A program made the translations under genes and the position numbers. The notes beneath the pieces were generated by a model. That model ran no database searches. It saw only the letters and a list, made by a program, of their open reading frames with translations, and had not been told where the DNA came from. A DNA stretch of 64,000 nucleotides from Chondrilla cf. caribensis (Eukaryota > Porifera > Demospongiae > Chondrillida > Chondrillidae). Of this stretch, positions 45,701-57,780 are shown one piece after another; within the stretch, counting starts at the first letter, position 1; each line of letters begins with the position of its first letter. The stretch is taken from assembly GCA_964020155.1 (NCBI GenBank), contig OZ026550.1:253501-317500 (forward strand), given 5' to 3'.

Positions 45701-48700
45701 CCGTCCACACATGTACAGGTAGTACCTCCGTCCACACATGTACAGGTAGTACCTCCGTCCACACATGTACAGGATTACCAGTACTATACTATACATACTG
45801 AACTGAAAGGACAATGTGTGGCAAAATGGGTCTACAGATATGAATGCTAACAAATGTATGCACACAAGAGTACCTTCAAAATGAGGTACTTTTTCTTCAA
45901 ATTTCTCTTTTCTTCCTCCAATTTCTTTGATTTAGCTTTGAGCTCTTCTGTTCCTTTTCCCATTCTCACTTCCAGCTCAGATTTCCCCTTCTTTGACTCA
46001 ATCAATTCCTCCTCCAGTTTGAACTTCTCCTTGGCTAACTGGACAGTACTGTTCTTGTACATCTCTGCTTCCTTCTTAGATTGATCTAGTTCCTCTCCTT
46101 TCACTTTCAGCTTCATTCCTTTTGCTATCCAGTTATTCTTCAAACCATCTTTCTTCATCTCCAGCTCGGCTTTCTCTCTCTCCAGCTCGGCTTTCTCTCT
46201 TGTCACTTTCTCCAACTCAGTCTGATGGCTTGATCTCACAGCTGCTAGCTCATTTTCCTTCTCAGTTTTGAGTGAGACAACATCCTCACTATCGGACTAC
46301 ACAGAGGGAACAGTACACCAGTACAAGCATACAGTGAACAGTGAAGTGTGTGCTAGTGTACATGATGAGGTAGTGTGTGTACTAGTGTACATGGTGAGGT
46401 AGTGTGTGCACTAGTGTACATGGTAAGGTAGTGTGTGTACTAGTGTACATGGTGAGGTAGTGTGTGTACTAGTGTACATGGTGAGGTAGTGTATGTACTA
46501 GTGTACATGGTGAGGTAGTGTGTGTACTAGTGTACATGGTGAGGTAGTGTGTGTATTAGTGTACATGGTGAGGTAGTGTGTGTACTAGTGTACATGGTGA
46601 GGTAGTGTGTGTACTAGTGTACATGGTGAGGTGGTGTGTGTGCTAGTGTACATGGTGAGATAGTGTGTGTACTAGTGTACATGGTGAGGTAGTGTGTGTG
46701 CTTAGTGTACATGGTGAGGTAGTGTGTGTACTAGTGTACATGGTGAGGTAGTGTGTGTATATATTTAGTACGATATTCAGTGTTATGTAATAGTATTCAT
46801 AGGTCAGTTATCATATTCCTTATGACAATAATGTTATTCATAGATCAGGTTCACTGACCAACCTTTCATGCTAACAGGTATGCAGTACACCAGACCCTCT
46901 CTGGCTGTTCTACTTCAAAATGGTGGTTTGGGTCGGGTCCACTCCAGACCAGGTACATCCCTTGTACACAACACAGGCAATACACATACACTCACAACTA
47001 GCTCAATGGTAGCCTTCTCCAGGTCACATGCAAAGTATCCGAACACAATCAGATGTGTCATCCCGAACATCCTCTTCAATTCTGACAAGTGAGACAGAAC
47101 CTTAGGAGACAACAGAGCAGCGTCCACTGTGAGGATGGAGAAGAACAACATGGTACAACCTTCTTCAAACCCTTCAAACAAGGTCTCCTCCAACTGCAGG
47201 TACTTGGAGAAGTATTCCTTCATTTCAAGCACCAGGGAAAGAAGGACTTGCTCCTTGGATATCACAACAGCCATGTGGGTGTGGCCCCTGCGCAGTGGGA
47301 GTGTCACTCTTCTCCTCCTACAAGACGTCAGCATCCCCTTCAAGTGTTCAGCCAGTTTCAACTCGTATTCCTGAAGGTCCTTCTTCAGATCCTCATCCTC
47401 TAGGACCTCCACAGCATGGTGCACCAGGAGGATTTCGTAAATGGTGGACTTTTCTTCAATGAAATCACACAGTTCACTGGTTGTGTCAGGAACGTAAGGC
47501 AATGGTGCTGGTCTCACACCATAGATATACCTTCGATATTTCCTGCGAACCATTCCATGGAGTTTACCAATCAATCCAGGGTCTGCTGATGAGAGAGTCT
47601 CACGAAGCGTTTCCAAGACTTTATCCAGCTCATCCTCCAGATCAGGGTTACTTGGAAGGATCAACTCTCCTTCTCCATTTCTGTACTTGTCTACAATCTC
47701 CTTGATCTTCTTCGATCTCTCGTCCATTGTAGACATTGTTTGGGTTGATTCACCTCGGGTGACAGGTGATGAGGATGATGGAAGACCTGAACACACAAAA
47801 TACAGTATCTCTTTCATGTCAGCAGAATTAGCACTGTAACATGCTTTGTGGGTGATATCCACTGTGAGAAGTGCATACATTACAGTACACAGAAGTGGTA
47901 GTGAGTGAAGTATATGTACATATACTATAGTATATACCCCATCAGTGGACATTGTACAGCAAATACAGAACACATGAAATGATCAACATACCTTGACTAC
48001 TTTCCATCATCGATGAACTCTTCTTCAGTTTCACTGAAGTTGGCGACAGCTCATCTTGTGAGGATTGTGGGGTTGGGTCACTGGAACATGTTGTGTACTG
48101 TGAAATGTACAATCAGGTAAACAACAGTACGTACACACACAAGTGAGAGACACTCATTACAGGTAGTACATGTCTGGGAGTGAACTCTGAGTAAGGCTAA
48201 TCTCAGTACCAAGAGCACTCAAAAGATAACAACACGCAGACTACAAAACCTAGCATCAGAGAGAATACTACACAGATGAGGTAAACAGACCATAAGTTGC
48301 TAGTGGAGGTAGTGTGTGTGTGTCTGTCTACGCGTGCGTGAGTTAGGTGGTGTGTAGTAACGTAGACCGTGATGTATGCGAGTCAGGACACCATGCACTA
48401 GCTATAGAATACGGACTGATACGGTTCAGCTCGAGTCGACTTACTTTAGTCAATTTCTGCTTCAGTTTGTTCGACCATACTCTATGGTGAGGCAGTGACT
48501 GCGAATTAGCGGTTTCTTCCAGAACCTCACAGAACCTCCTCAACGTCTCCAGAGTACCGTTTCTGATCAGGTGGTCTAGAAGCAGTTCATTGGCGTCCAC
48601 TTGGTTAGCTTCAACATCAATCTTCTTCTTCAAGTCGTAATCAATCAGTCCTTTGGCGTACAACACGTCAGCTATACGTTTTGTATTCAACTCTTTTTTC

Positions 48701-48768
48701 ATGTCAATAAAGAATTCTCGCACTATTTCTTCGACACTGATCGTAAGCGGTCCCCCTTCGGCAGCCAT
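41825..48768 (-). CDS. Gene D2: CARD-coiled coil-kinase-kelch protein
   Basis: Paralogue of D1 with the same six-exon structure: 48768-48445, 48097-47992, 47786-46996, 46296-45874, 44549-43680 and 42760-41825, about 1149 residues. Exon lengths of exons 2, 3 and 4 are identical to D1 (106, 791, 423). No retrotransposon is present in intron 3, so the gene is 4 kb shorter. Intron 4 holds a Harbinger-like element plus a short 27-bp array. The independent preservation of all frames and splice sites in two copies supports the gene model. Likely a cytosolic signalling protein in which a CARD recruits partners, the kinase signals and the kelch propeller recognises. Confidence 0.82.
42761..43679 (-). 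repeat. Intron of gene D2; shared intron block, internally deleted
   Basis: Conserved block lacking about 250 bases near 42935, where other copies have the tgtacatcaacctaccacac region. Plus-strand ORFs at 43143-43355 and 43322-43564 remain. Confidence 0.65.
43680..44549 (-). CDS. Kinase exon of gene D2 (type III)
   Basis: 290 codons, phase 0 at both ends. Starts YLPGAEGLEIGE; ISKGDYQSVYRG loop, VAVKK, HRDLKPSN, DFG, MPPE, GDVFSLGVV. It has one extra residue in DDHQNLKAL compared with DDHPLKAL elsewhere. N-lobe nearly identical to kinase B. Confidence 0.88.
44708..45462. mobile_element. Harbinger-like inverted-repeat element with SANT/Myb remnant
   Basis: About 755 bases, absent from D1 and B at this position. 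Ends form imperfect ~25-base inverted repeats sharing GCCGTAAA, flanked by TTA and TAA as in PIF/Harbinger insertions. On the plus strand from 44887 a short ORF reads MAELVKRTWSEDEIQALL, the start of a Myb/SANT-like DNA-binding domain typical of Harbinger-associated proteins, and then decays into stops. No transposase is seen. Confidence 0.6.
45468..45775. repeat. 27-bp minisatellite in intron 4 of gene D2
   Basis: About 11 copies of the 27-base unit; shortest of the three arrays (16 before B, about 53 in D1). Confidence 0.92.
45874..46296 (-). CDS. Coiled-coil exon of gene D2
   Basis: 141 codons with the same limits as D1. Heptad-like Glu/Lys/Leu sequence (TREKAELEREKAELEMKK). Amino-acid differences from D1 are conservative, as expected for a retained coiled coil. 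Confidence 0.85.
46345..46765. repeat. 29-bp minisatellite in intron 3 of gene D2
   Basis: About 14 units of the same 29-base repeat as in D1, uninterrupted by any transposon. Confidence 0.9.
46996..47786 (-). CDS. Exon 3 of gene D2: unnamed helical plus alpha-beta module
   Basis: 791 bases, same phases as D1. Differences from D1 cluster in the middle (ETLRETLSSADPGLIGKLHG, PYVPDTTSELCDF), while the last 100 codons are almost unchanged, suggesting stronger constraint or recent conversion there. Confidence 0.75.
47992..48097 (-). CDS. Exon 2 of gene D2: Ser-rich linker
   Basis: 106 bases, phase 0 to phase 1, flanked by the same acceptor and donor as in D1. Confidence 0.72.
48445..48768 (-). 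CDS. CARD exon 1 of gene D2
   Basis: 108 codons from MAAEGGPLTISVEEIVREFF to KLTK/GTAAGT. Same CARD pattern as D1 (NELLLDHLIRNGTLETLRRF). The region upstream lacks the insertion seen in D1. Confidence 0.8.
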
Positions 48769-49034
48769 TTTGACAATTAATGGGCTTGGTATCGTTATCG
48801 CACAATAACCCTGCTTTCTCTCTTGCATTGTAATACAATTTTTATACACAATGATAAAGTAATCAAGCGATATAATGGGAACCATTACACTGCGCAACGG
48901 AAGTGACTATGAATGTAGAATAGGCACGTGTGTATAAAACATGACAATCAATTGGTATACAACAATTCATGCAGATGTACAGCTCCATCATAATTATGTG
49001 TGGAGAACAGAATTTGAATGAGTGGAATAAGTAA

Positions 49035-49047
49035 ACACACACACACG

Positions 49048-49098
<51 letters not shown>

Positions 49099-49118
49099 GC
49101 ACGCACACACACACACAC
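49035..49118. repeat. (CA)n microsatellite
   Basis: About 80 bases with acgcacgc interruptions, directly after the ADAR 3' remnant. Confidence 0.93.
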
Positions 49119-49357
49119 AGAAGACAGTAGAGTCATTGAGGAGACTCAAACAAGTCCACTTCTGAGGGCTTCTTCATCCACTGTCCAAATCCTTTGTCTT
49201 GGAGTTCTGCAAACAGCTTCTTCTTGGAGACATTGTACTCCTCTGAAGACTCTTTAGCATTCTTGTACACTGTGTGGTCCATCAAGTCCTCGCGTTTAGA
49301 TAGACATTATGGAACTCACCAAAGAGGCCTAACTTGGTGATATGAGACTGATGTACA
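49118..49357 (-). pseudogene. ADAR 3' fragment upstream of gene D2
   Basis: Carries the ADAR C terminus (DHTVYKNAKESSEEYNVSKK, then [19 protein letters not shown] and stop). Upstream of KREDLM the reading frame no longer matches the intact gene because of small indels. The fragment ends abruptly near 49357, so no deaminase core is present. Confidence 0.72.
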
Positions 49358-49664
49358 GGTAAAGTTGAATCTGGAACTGGAATGGGATAAAATACACCTT
49401 TACAATACACTGCTTGTTTAGAATAGTACGTGGTTCCAGTTATTTCAAACTACACCCACACAATACAATAAAAGTACAGAACATGCACTATTAGTTCCAG
49501 TACATAAGGTGTGCTGTACACGTCCATGTGTGTGCAGTGAGTGGATAGTCTACTTCAGTAGTACTTACTGTCTACCACCTAGTGTTGTCTATGGGATGGA
49601 GACGATACTTCAATGTACAGATATAATGTACGTACTTGTACCCCAAGTACATGCGTGTTGCTCC

Positions 49665-49895
49665 AGCACGTCATCTATACTGTATATGTGTGTGGTTCTA
49701 GTACGTCACCTGTACTACATGTGTGTGGTTCTAGTACGTCACCTGTACTGTACATGTGTGTGGTTCTAGTACGTCACCTGTACTGTACATGTGTGTGGTT
49801 CTAGTACGTCACCTGTACTGCACATGTGTGTGGTTATAGTACGTCACCTGTACTGTACATGTGTGTGGTTCTAGTACGTCACCTGTACTGTAAAT
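49665..49895. repeat. 35-bp minisatellite
   Basis: About six units; see 3835-4122. Confidence 0.88.
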
Positions 49896-51320
49896 TTTGA
49901 CAATAAGTGTGTATGCATCGTGTGACAGTTGATGATGTGAGGGGAGTACAGACAACACAGACATGTACTATTCTGTATGTACACACTATGTACTCATACA
50001 CAAGGGTACTAGTGGGGACCAATAATCGGATAAATATCGGTATTGCACGGTATCGACATCACAGTATCGATGTGATATCGCTATCAGTATCAAGCTTGAC
50101 CTTTCCTTGACTGGTGGGAGGTCTGGTGAGGGACTCTATCAACATTGGACACATCTGGTAGAGTTCCAGAGCACATCTGGTAGAGTTCCAGAGTTGAGTT
50201 GGATGTGACTGGAATGGACATGACCACACATCACTACTTGGAACTGTGTTGATGACCACTAACAAGTCACTGAGCAGTAGAAGGATAATATCAGATCGCT
50301 AGGCAGTACTGACCATTAGCTGTCAGTATTGGTGACTATATTAGAGTATCGATGTGTTATTGCTATCGGTATTACAACGACCTTTCTATGATGGCTGGTG
50401 AGTCTGGTGACTAACACTGACTATTAGCCCTGTCCACATATGGTGGAGTACTGGGGTTGTTATATCCAGACCAAAGTGTGTTACTATGCGGAACTGTGTT
50501 GGATGTACTGTATAGGAGTGTGGCTGGGAATGACCCCCTATTGTGGTCCACATGGTTGAGGGGAGGTAGTCTAGTGATCAGAAGGTAAAATGGAGGTCGG
50601 ACCGACTGGACAAAAACACATGTGGAACACAATAAATGGGAATGGGACTTGGTTGTCCTAACACTGCTCACTCTAAAACGTCCTATTGCTTACAGGATGT
50701 TACAACACCAATGTCCCCTCTCACAACACATGGATCATGGGACCAAACTGACAATACCACACGTGTAACAACAACGTGTATTGAGAGATCTCCTCGTACA
50801 CTCACTTTGAGGACAATACAACTTTTCAAAGCATTTTAGATTATTGCGACGGACATCGTCTATGGTGACACGTCCTCTCTTCCTTGAGGTTCGAAACGTT
50901 CAAGAGCAGTGACGGGATCCCGTACCTCGAGTATCGTCGTGGAGTGACACACTCTCGAACAGTTGAAGGAACATTCACCCCGGTGTGTCCACAAGATCCT
51001 CCGAGCTCTTCCTCGTACGCGTGTGTTCCTACATGGACTCTCGATCTTCGAATAGTTGGCGTTTTACCTCAAAATTACAACTCACAAAAGTACGTGGATC
51101 AGTTGGAGACACCTTCGTCCAATGATCGTGATCGACGGTGTACAATACACGTCCCAATTCGAAGGTAGACACACAACGTACAGTGTATATTGCTCGTGGG
51201 ACGAAAGATCAAGTCCAAGCTCAGTATGGGGTGCACGTGATCAATAGAAGCCATGTTGAGGTCCAAGGAAACTATGAATATCATTATTAACACACTGCTG
51301 TACAAGTTCAAAAGAACAAG
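49896..51320. repeat. Duplicated intergenic block downstream of gene E
   Basis: Copy of 4123-5535. The 94-codon plus ORF is at 50884-51168. A one-base deletion near 50529 breaks the longer plus ORF present at 40940 and 57912. A 24-base local duplication (agagttccagagcacatctgg) occurs at 50159-50195. Confidence 0.5.
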
Positions 51321-51323
51321 TGT

Positions 51324-52268
51324 TTACACATAAAACAGTTCAAAGTTTGGACTAAGTGATGACCGAGGGTGTATAGGATCAGTACAACCACCAATGACTA
51401 CAAAAGATGATGAACTAACTGCAATAGCATAAGATTCCAAATGAGGCCTAACACACTGTCCAACATTAGACCACTTGTCAGTGGTTGGATCGTAAATGGA
51501 GACATCAGATGTTGGCTTGTCTGATTCATCTGATCCACCCACCACTATTGGGTGGTCACTGTCTGCTACTAAACCTGATGAATAGTTTGGAGTGTTCTGT
51601 ACTCGAATCCACTTTACTTCTTGTTCCTTGGTAATGGCATTGACTACCTCCTTCACAGGTAACTTGTAGGCTCTTCTGGTGACTGTTGTTGTACTGTCCA
51701 TACCACTGGTGATGTACAGATACCTGCAACTAATAGAGGCTCTCATGTCGTACATTGGTAGTGGTAGCTTGAAGGAGCTTGAGGTGGTCCATTTGAAGGT
51801 GTCCATGTTGAAGATGTCAACACTGTCAAGGAGAGTCTTGGTATCACTTGCAATCCCGCCAGCCACTAGCATGTGGTTGTTGCAGTGGATGATACACGGA
51901 CTAAACCTTTTTGTTGACATTGGAGGTACCTCAGGAAACCACTGCTTCTTTTTTTCATCCCAAGTGAATGTCGAGTTGGTGATTTCTCCAGTGGATGCAT
52001 CTCGTCCTCCAATCAGAGTTAGCTGACTGTTCACTATTGTTGATTCACTGTTGTAGATTGGTGAAGGTGGCAGTGTGGTCCACTCGGCTGTGATGGTGTG
52101 GTATACTTGGACCAACTGAGCATGCTCAACACCACCACAGGCACCTCCGCTAACATATATCTTTCCTCCAATCACTACGGCTGTAGCATGACATGTTGGT
52201 ATGGGAAGAGGAGGCAGTTGGATGGACTGTAACTTGTTACCTTTTAAGAGTACATCACTTCGGAACAC
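51324..52268 (-). CDS. Kelch propeller exon of gene E
   Basis: Terminal exon of 314 codons plus stop, phase 0, six blades. Variable residues: TCHATA, GGACGGVEHAQ, KRFSPC, PMYDMRAS, PNYSSG, GGSDESDKP, HLESYA. It ends SPNFELFYV. Confidence 0.9.
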   Translation of the reverse strand: MFRSDVLLKGNKLQSIQLPPLPIPTCHATAVVIGGKIYVSGGACGGVEHAQLVQVYHTITAEWTTLPPSPIYNSESTIVNSQLTLIGGRDASTGEITNSTFTWDEKKKQWFPEVPPMSTKRFSPCIIHCNNHMLVAGGIASDTKTLLDSVDIFNMDTFKWTTSSSFKLPLPMYDMRASISCRYLYITSGMDSTTTVTRRAYKLPVKEVVNAITKEQEVKWIRVQNTPNYSSGLVADSDHPIVVGGSDESDKPTSDVSIYDPTTDKWSNVGQCVRPHLESYAIAVSSSSFVVIGGCTDPIHPRSSLSPNFELFYV

Positions 52269-53447
52269 CTACAGTAGAAGACAAGTGAGAGGATTGGTTA
52301 TTGCAATGAGACTGATAGAACCAAAGAAGATACTCACATGTGTGTGTTGTGTGTATGCACTGTACATGTTTGCCTGTCATGTAACAGGTATATTTTGAGG
52401 GGACAGATTTTCACCACCATATATTCATGTACAAGAGTTGATACCATTGACCCATGTACATCAACCTACCACACATATCATGTATCATGTCTGCTGTATA
52501 CCCTCAGCATGTACTACATTGACACAGGTACACTCTTAACACTGTACACAAAGTTTTAGTGTGTTATGTTACATATGCAACATGCAAACAATGAGCTATA
52601 AATGAACTGTAAACTGTACTACCATCACAGAGATGAGAGGTGGAGTTATTAAGAGAGAGATTTGGACCTCTCAGAAACACATTCTTGTAAGCCCTCACAC
52701 CTTAATATTGGCACAAGAATGACACAGTGACTATTATTATAGATGGGGTTCAATAGATTCAATTGAGGATAAAACATTACAACAAGTGTACATATGTACA
52801 TTAGTGTGGTGTTGAGTAGTCAGATGTGCAGGGACGTCGGATGCCATTTTGTTGTCAATTCCAAGCTGTTTTGAGGATATGACCTTTTTGATATATTACA
52901 TCACCATAAAATGGCTGACAACAGTTCACTGATGTTTAGTTTGAAGTCTGAAGAAGTGGTTTCAACAAGACAACTCCATATCACTGGTTTTCATCACAAT
53001 GGTCTTGTTTCAACCAATGCATGGTGCAGCCATACAAGCTGCACCTATTCCCACAGCACTGATATGTACAGTATGTACATTAGCATATGGTATGGAGTAG
53101 TCACTTTGAACTGGGAATATGGACTGTTTGCAATGATTTCATATTTACAGACGTCTCAACTCAGGTTGCCTTGTCCACTTGTGGACTGACAGTGTTGAAG
53201 GATTGTGGAACTGACACAAGTATTGTGACACACTTGATGTGTTGGAATGCAATATTAGAACACTCACTCAACTCATGTGCATGGTCTACACAGGATCGAA
53301 GGAGATGTACTGAAATAGAGCAGCTATAGGATATACACTAGTAGTATCTATCTGTGTGGTGTGTTAACACGATAGAAGGTCAGCCCAGTGTATATATGGT
53401 GCGTACGTTTACGGGAACAGGAATAGAAATTTAATTATCTCACTCAC
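52269..53447 (-). repeat. Intron of gene E; shared intron block
   Basis: Contains plus ORFs at 52911-53189 and 53087-53329. In this copy the first ORF reads through its usual stop (TAA to TAT at about 53120). Confidence 0.65.
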
Positions 53448-54326
53448 CTTTGGCTCAATCTTTCTCACTTCTGTGTACAACTTCCAAGCTCCTGGGTGAG
53501 ACAATTTCAAATGTACTTCTTCAATGGTCGGCCTCTCCTTTGGGTTGTCCTTCAGACAAGCTCGGATCAGGGCTTTAAGAGGATGGTTGTCTGGTACTTT
53601 AGAGAGATCCTTTGCTCTGCGCTCTACTTCTGGTTCCCTGCCAATACCTTCAAGCCAACAAGAAGGAGGTTCTTGGGTTGCTACCTCCAGCATCACCACA
53701 CCCAGGGAGAACACGTCACCTTTGCTATCGAATCGAGGGCGATCATCGCGCAGACACTCCGGAGGCATGAACGGTAGAGTACCAGGTTGTTGGGTGCTTA
53801 GGTGGCTTTTGTCTGAGGGACGGAATTTGGCTTGACCGAAGTCACCAATCTTAGCAATTCTTCCATCTTTGTCCAGGAGAATATTGCTTGGTTTCAAATC
53901 ACGGTGGAGAATCTGAGGATTGTAATGGTGTAAGTAACTTAGTCCGGAAGCGATTTGTTGGCATATATCGACCTGCTTCTTTCTCGTGAGCTTTCCTCTG
54001 TTGTCTTTGAGGAACGTCTCCAACGTCTGGTCCATCAACTCCATCACCAGCAATACACCGCCTTCTTGTGTCTCGTCATCAAACATTCCATGGAAGGTCA
54101 CGATGTGTGAATGTTTGGCTGTCTCCAGCATCTTACATTCTCGTTCAAAATCGGCAAAAATCTTTCGTACTTTCTCCTCGTCATGTTGTGCCTTTCCAAT
54201 AGTGGACTTGTGGATTCTCTTGACCGCTACGGGTTGCGATTTCAACGTTCCTCTGTAGACCATCCCGTACGCTCCCTGGGCGAATGGTTTCTTCTCTACC
54301 TGAGGCCTTGATGATCGAGCGCCCAT
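53448..54326 (-). CDS. N-myristoylated TKL-type kinase, exon 1 of gene E (type I)
   Basis: 293 codons, phase 0 donor CCAAAG/GTGAGTG. Start MGARSSRPQ; FAQGAYGMVYRG, VAVK, HRDLKPSN, DFGQAKFRPSD and MPPE intact. The C-terminal tail LSHPGAWKLYTEVRKIEPK is shared with gene F (type II N-lobe) and not with A, a sign of recombination within the exon. Confidence 0.87.
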
Positions 54327-54529
54327 TTCAACCGTACAGATATAACTTCGCAGTCTCAGGAATAGTCAGTTGAACCGTTTTCACGAACTCTATCTCTCTC
54401 TCGAAGAACTAACGACATTGCAGTATTTTCACGGGCGTGGTCCATCCATCACGTGTTTGGAACATCATATTACGTCATAGTACCACATGACTTATTACAT
54501 CATCGTGCTCCTCCCATCACTGGGTGTGC

Positions 54530-54870
54530 TGCAGGTCAGATCAACACATGTACCTGATATGTGACTGTGTAGTTCTGGGTTCCATGGTCATGTACTGACT
54601 GCTGGACAACTTCCCCACAGACAACAGAACCCAGTTGGTGACCAGTGATGGAGGTGTGGACCAAGACCAACGTAGCATCAATATAGTTCATACGTGGAGG
54701 TAGGTCCTCTAACCAGAGGGTGGGGGGTATGAACCAACAATCTTTGGGCGACATGCTGTGTGTTGGATTATGAAGATTGTCAGTTGATAGCATGTAGTGT
54801 GTCTCAGATTGTGGTAAGACTACATATAAAAGACGTCGGATTATCGAGGTTATAATGACTGTTCCTTTGA
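54530..54870 (-). other. Duplicated block upstream of kinase E with an open exon-like frame
   Basis: Third copy of the 2943-3330 block; frame open, with LPQSETHYMLSTDNLHNPTH and WLEDLPPRMNYIDATLV. The donor-like TATCAG/GTACATG is kept. No domain recognised. Confidence 0.35.
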
Positions 54871-54944
54871 AGTGAGTACACAAAATAATATCAATAAAAG
54901 TGACAATACACCGGCTGTACACACTAGTGAGTAGTCAACAGTAT

Positions 54945-55150
54945 ACACCCGAAACCCGGGGGTGGGGACACCAGTCCACCCACACAACATCTTGCTGGAG
55001 ATCTTGTTTTGTTGTCATTGTTGGACAGTGGGCGTGTCTTACAGGGACCACCTCCTCTCACTCTCGTCACCTTCACCCCGTGAGAACCGTGCTCTATCAC
55101 CACAAGGGGCGGTGCTTATGTAGAGGTGAAGTTGAATCTGGAACTGGAAT
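54945..55150 (-). pseudogene. ADAR deaminase fragment with frameshift
   Basis: Matches the PCGDG region of ADAR, but a one-base deletion in the ccctctcactctc run (cctcctctcac near 55050) breaks the frame. No HAE or second cysteine. Confidence 0.65.
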
Positions 55151-56023
55151 GGGATAAAATACACCTTTACAATACACTGCTTGTTTAGAATAGTACGTGG
55201 TTCCAGCTATTTTAAACTACACCCACACAATACAATAAATGTACAGAATATGCACTATTAGTTCCAGTACATAAGGTGTGCTGTACATGTCCATGTATGT
55301 GCAGTGAGTGGATAGTCTACTTCAGTAGTACTTACTGTCTACCACCTAGTGTTGTCTATGGGATGGAGACGATACTTCAATGTACAGATATAATGTATGT
55401 ACTTGTACACCAAGTACACGTGTGTGTAGTTCTAGTACATTACCTGTACTGTACATGTGTTAGTTAGTTAGTGCCACTTACAAAAACTGGGTTACATCAC
55501 AAATTTACCCCAGATTGAAAATGCCCACACATCGGGCTACACACACACATACACATATGTACGAAGATGAATACATGTGTGTGTACATGGACATATACGG
55601 ATACAGTACAGCATATAGCATACTGTATGTATAATGCTTATATATATATACATTTGGTATAATATTATAAAGATAATGTTATGTACATATGTACGTATGT
55701 ATGCATATACAGCTAGGGTACCAAGGACTGTTGGTTGAGTATACACCTACTATACACCAATATGTACATACATGCTATAAAGGCTGACTACACACAGAAC
55801 ATTGTTGTTGTGGGGATCTATGAACAGACACATTCTGACTGAAAATTCCATTACAGACTCTACAGGATGTTGTGATAGGATGGTGGGAGTTTACATGACT
55901 CAGCTCATGATAAACTATGAATAACATTAGTTATTCAGATTATCAGCTTTCAACATTCACTAGGTGCTGAGTCTAAAACCTCCTATCCCTGCTAATTGGA
56001 GGTCACACCACACACAGGGAGGG

Positions 56024-56063
<40 letters not shown>

Positions 56064-56520
56064 ATGAACAGTAATCCAGTTTCAATTTAAGTCGTCTCCA
56101 ACTGGTAGTTGTACTGCTGCTACTACTACTGAGGTTCAAACAAGGCTAAAAAAGTGAACAACAAACAACAATAAACACAAACCTACACACCACAACACAA
56201 AGATGTGTATGGCACAGACAAAGCACACACTATATGTATACGTCTACTCACTAACCAGGTACAGGTCTAAACCAGGGTACTTACTAAGGAAGTTGTACTG
56301 TACAACTTGCTTTGTAGGTATCTTGGTTAGTATATAGTGTAGGTACAAATGTACATGTACATATATACATATGCACTTCTTTTAGTACTTACACCTCACT
56401 CAGTCCCTAGCTCATGTACACCATGTCAACCAGTACTGATAGTAAGTACATCTGATAAGAAGTAAGATTTGGTGTGCCCTTCAAGGTACTTACCAAGCTA
56501 GTTGGAAGAGGGCTTAACAA
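55151..56520. repeat. Duplicated intergenic block with palindrome remnant
   Basis: Copy of 22815-24060. It includes a short 35-bp repeat remnant (55395-55460), a (CA)n run (56026-56063) and a 60-base palindrome centred near 56302. No gene is supported. Confidence 0.6.
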
Positions 56521-56525
56521 TCATA

Positions 56526-56595
56526 CCTTAGCTTTCTTGTAAAGGTCATGGTGAAGTGTTCCTTCCTCCCATTTCTTCTTCGGTATAAATGTCTA
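56526..56595 (-). CDS. Possible short exon of an unrecognised gene
   Basis: Good acceptor (tgtttctttgtag) and donor (AAG/GTATG) enclose about 70 bases encoding TFIPKKKWEEGTLHHDLYKK. An earlier piece of the same gene may be WNMAIDDAKEAQ at 56843-56890 with its donor CTCAG/GTTG. The sequence looks like genuine protein but I cannot name it. The 5' side is replaced by a microsatellite. Confidence 0.3.
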
Positions 56596-56890
56596 CAAAG
56601 AAACACAGAACGCATTCTATTACTAATATGCATACATATACATATGTACATACATACAGTACATATGTACCTGTATAACATTATAAGAACATAGAGTAAG
56701 TATGCACATATGTACATATACAAAATACAGTGAGGTGTTACGAAACTGGACAGGACTGTTTGACAGCTGATCAGGCCAAAATCTGTTGGGTCAGTCATCT
56801 CACAAAGATGCATTTAACATTTATAAACGAATAAGAGACAAAACAACCTGAGCTTCTTTAGCATCATCAATAGCCATATTCCATCCACAC

Positions 56891-57560
56891 ACAGTACATA
56901 CAGTACACACAGTACATGCAGTACACACAGTACATACAGTACACACAGTACATACAGTACATACAGTACACACAGTACACACAGTACATACAGTACATAC
57001 AGTACACACAGTACATACAGTACATACAGTACACACAGTACACACAGTACATACAGTACACACAGTACACACAGTACATACAGTACATATATTTCACACA
57101 GTACACACAGTACACACAGTACACACAGCACACACAGTATATACAGTACACACAGTACATACAGTACACACAGTACATGCAGTACACACAGTACATACAG
57201 TACACACAGTACATACAGTACATACAGTACACACAGTACACACAGTACATACAGTACATACAGTACACACAGTACATACAGTACATACAGTACACACAGT
57301 ACACACAGTACATACAGTACACACAGTACACACAGTACATACAGTACATATATTTCACACAGTACACACAGTACACACAGTACACACAGCACACACAGTA
57401 TATACAGTACACACAGTACATACAGTACACACAGTACACACAGTACACACAGTATATACAGTACACACAGTACATACAGTACACACAGTACACACAGTGC
57501 ACACAGTGCACACAGTGCACACAGTGCACACAGTACACACAGTACACACAGTACATACAG
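56891..57560. repeat. 9-bp microsatellite with a 261-bp higher-order repeat
   Basis: About 74 units of cagtacaya. The irregular segment around tatatttcacac occurs at 57090 and again at 57351, 261 bases (29 units) later, with the same order of variants on both sides. Long TVCTVC / YTQYIQ reading frames here are artefacts. Confidence 0.9.
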
Positions 57561-57780
57561 TTTTTTTTTGTTTTTTTTTCAAATTATTAGGGTTGAGGGG
57601 AGGTAGTCTAGTGATCATAAGGAAAAATGGAAGTCGGACCGACTGGACAAAAACACATGTGAAACACAATAACTGGGAATGGGACTTGGTTGTCCTAACA
57701 CCGCTCACTCTCACGTTGATGACCACTAACAAGTCACTGAGCAGTAGAAGGCTAAGATCAGATCGCTAGGCAGTATTGAA
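57561..57780. repeat. T-rich tract and partial extra copy of the intergenic block
   Basis: A tract of T runs (57561-57580) is followed by about 120 bases matching the gaggggaggtagtctagtg segment that also begins the full block at about 58025. The piece occurs once more than the rest of the block, so it was copied separately. Confidence 0.55.
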
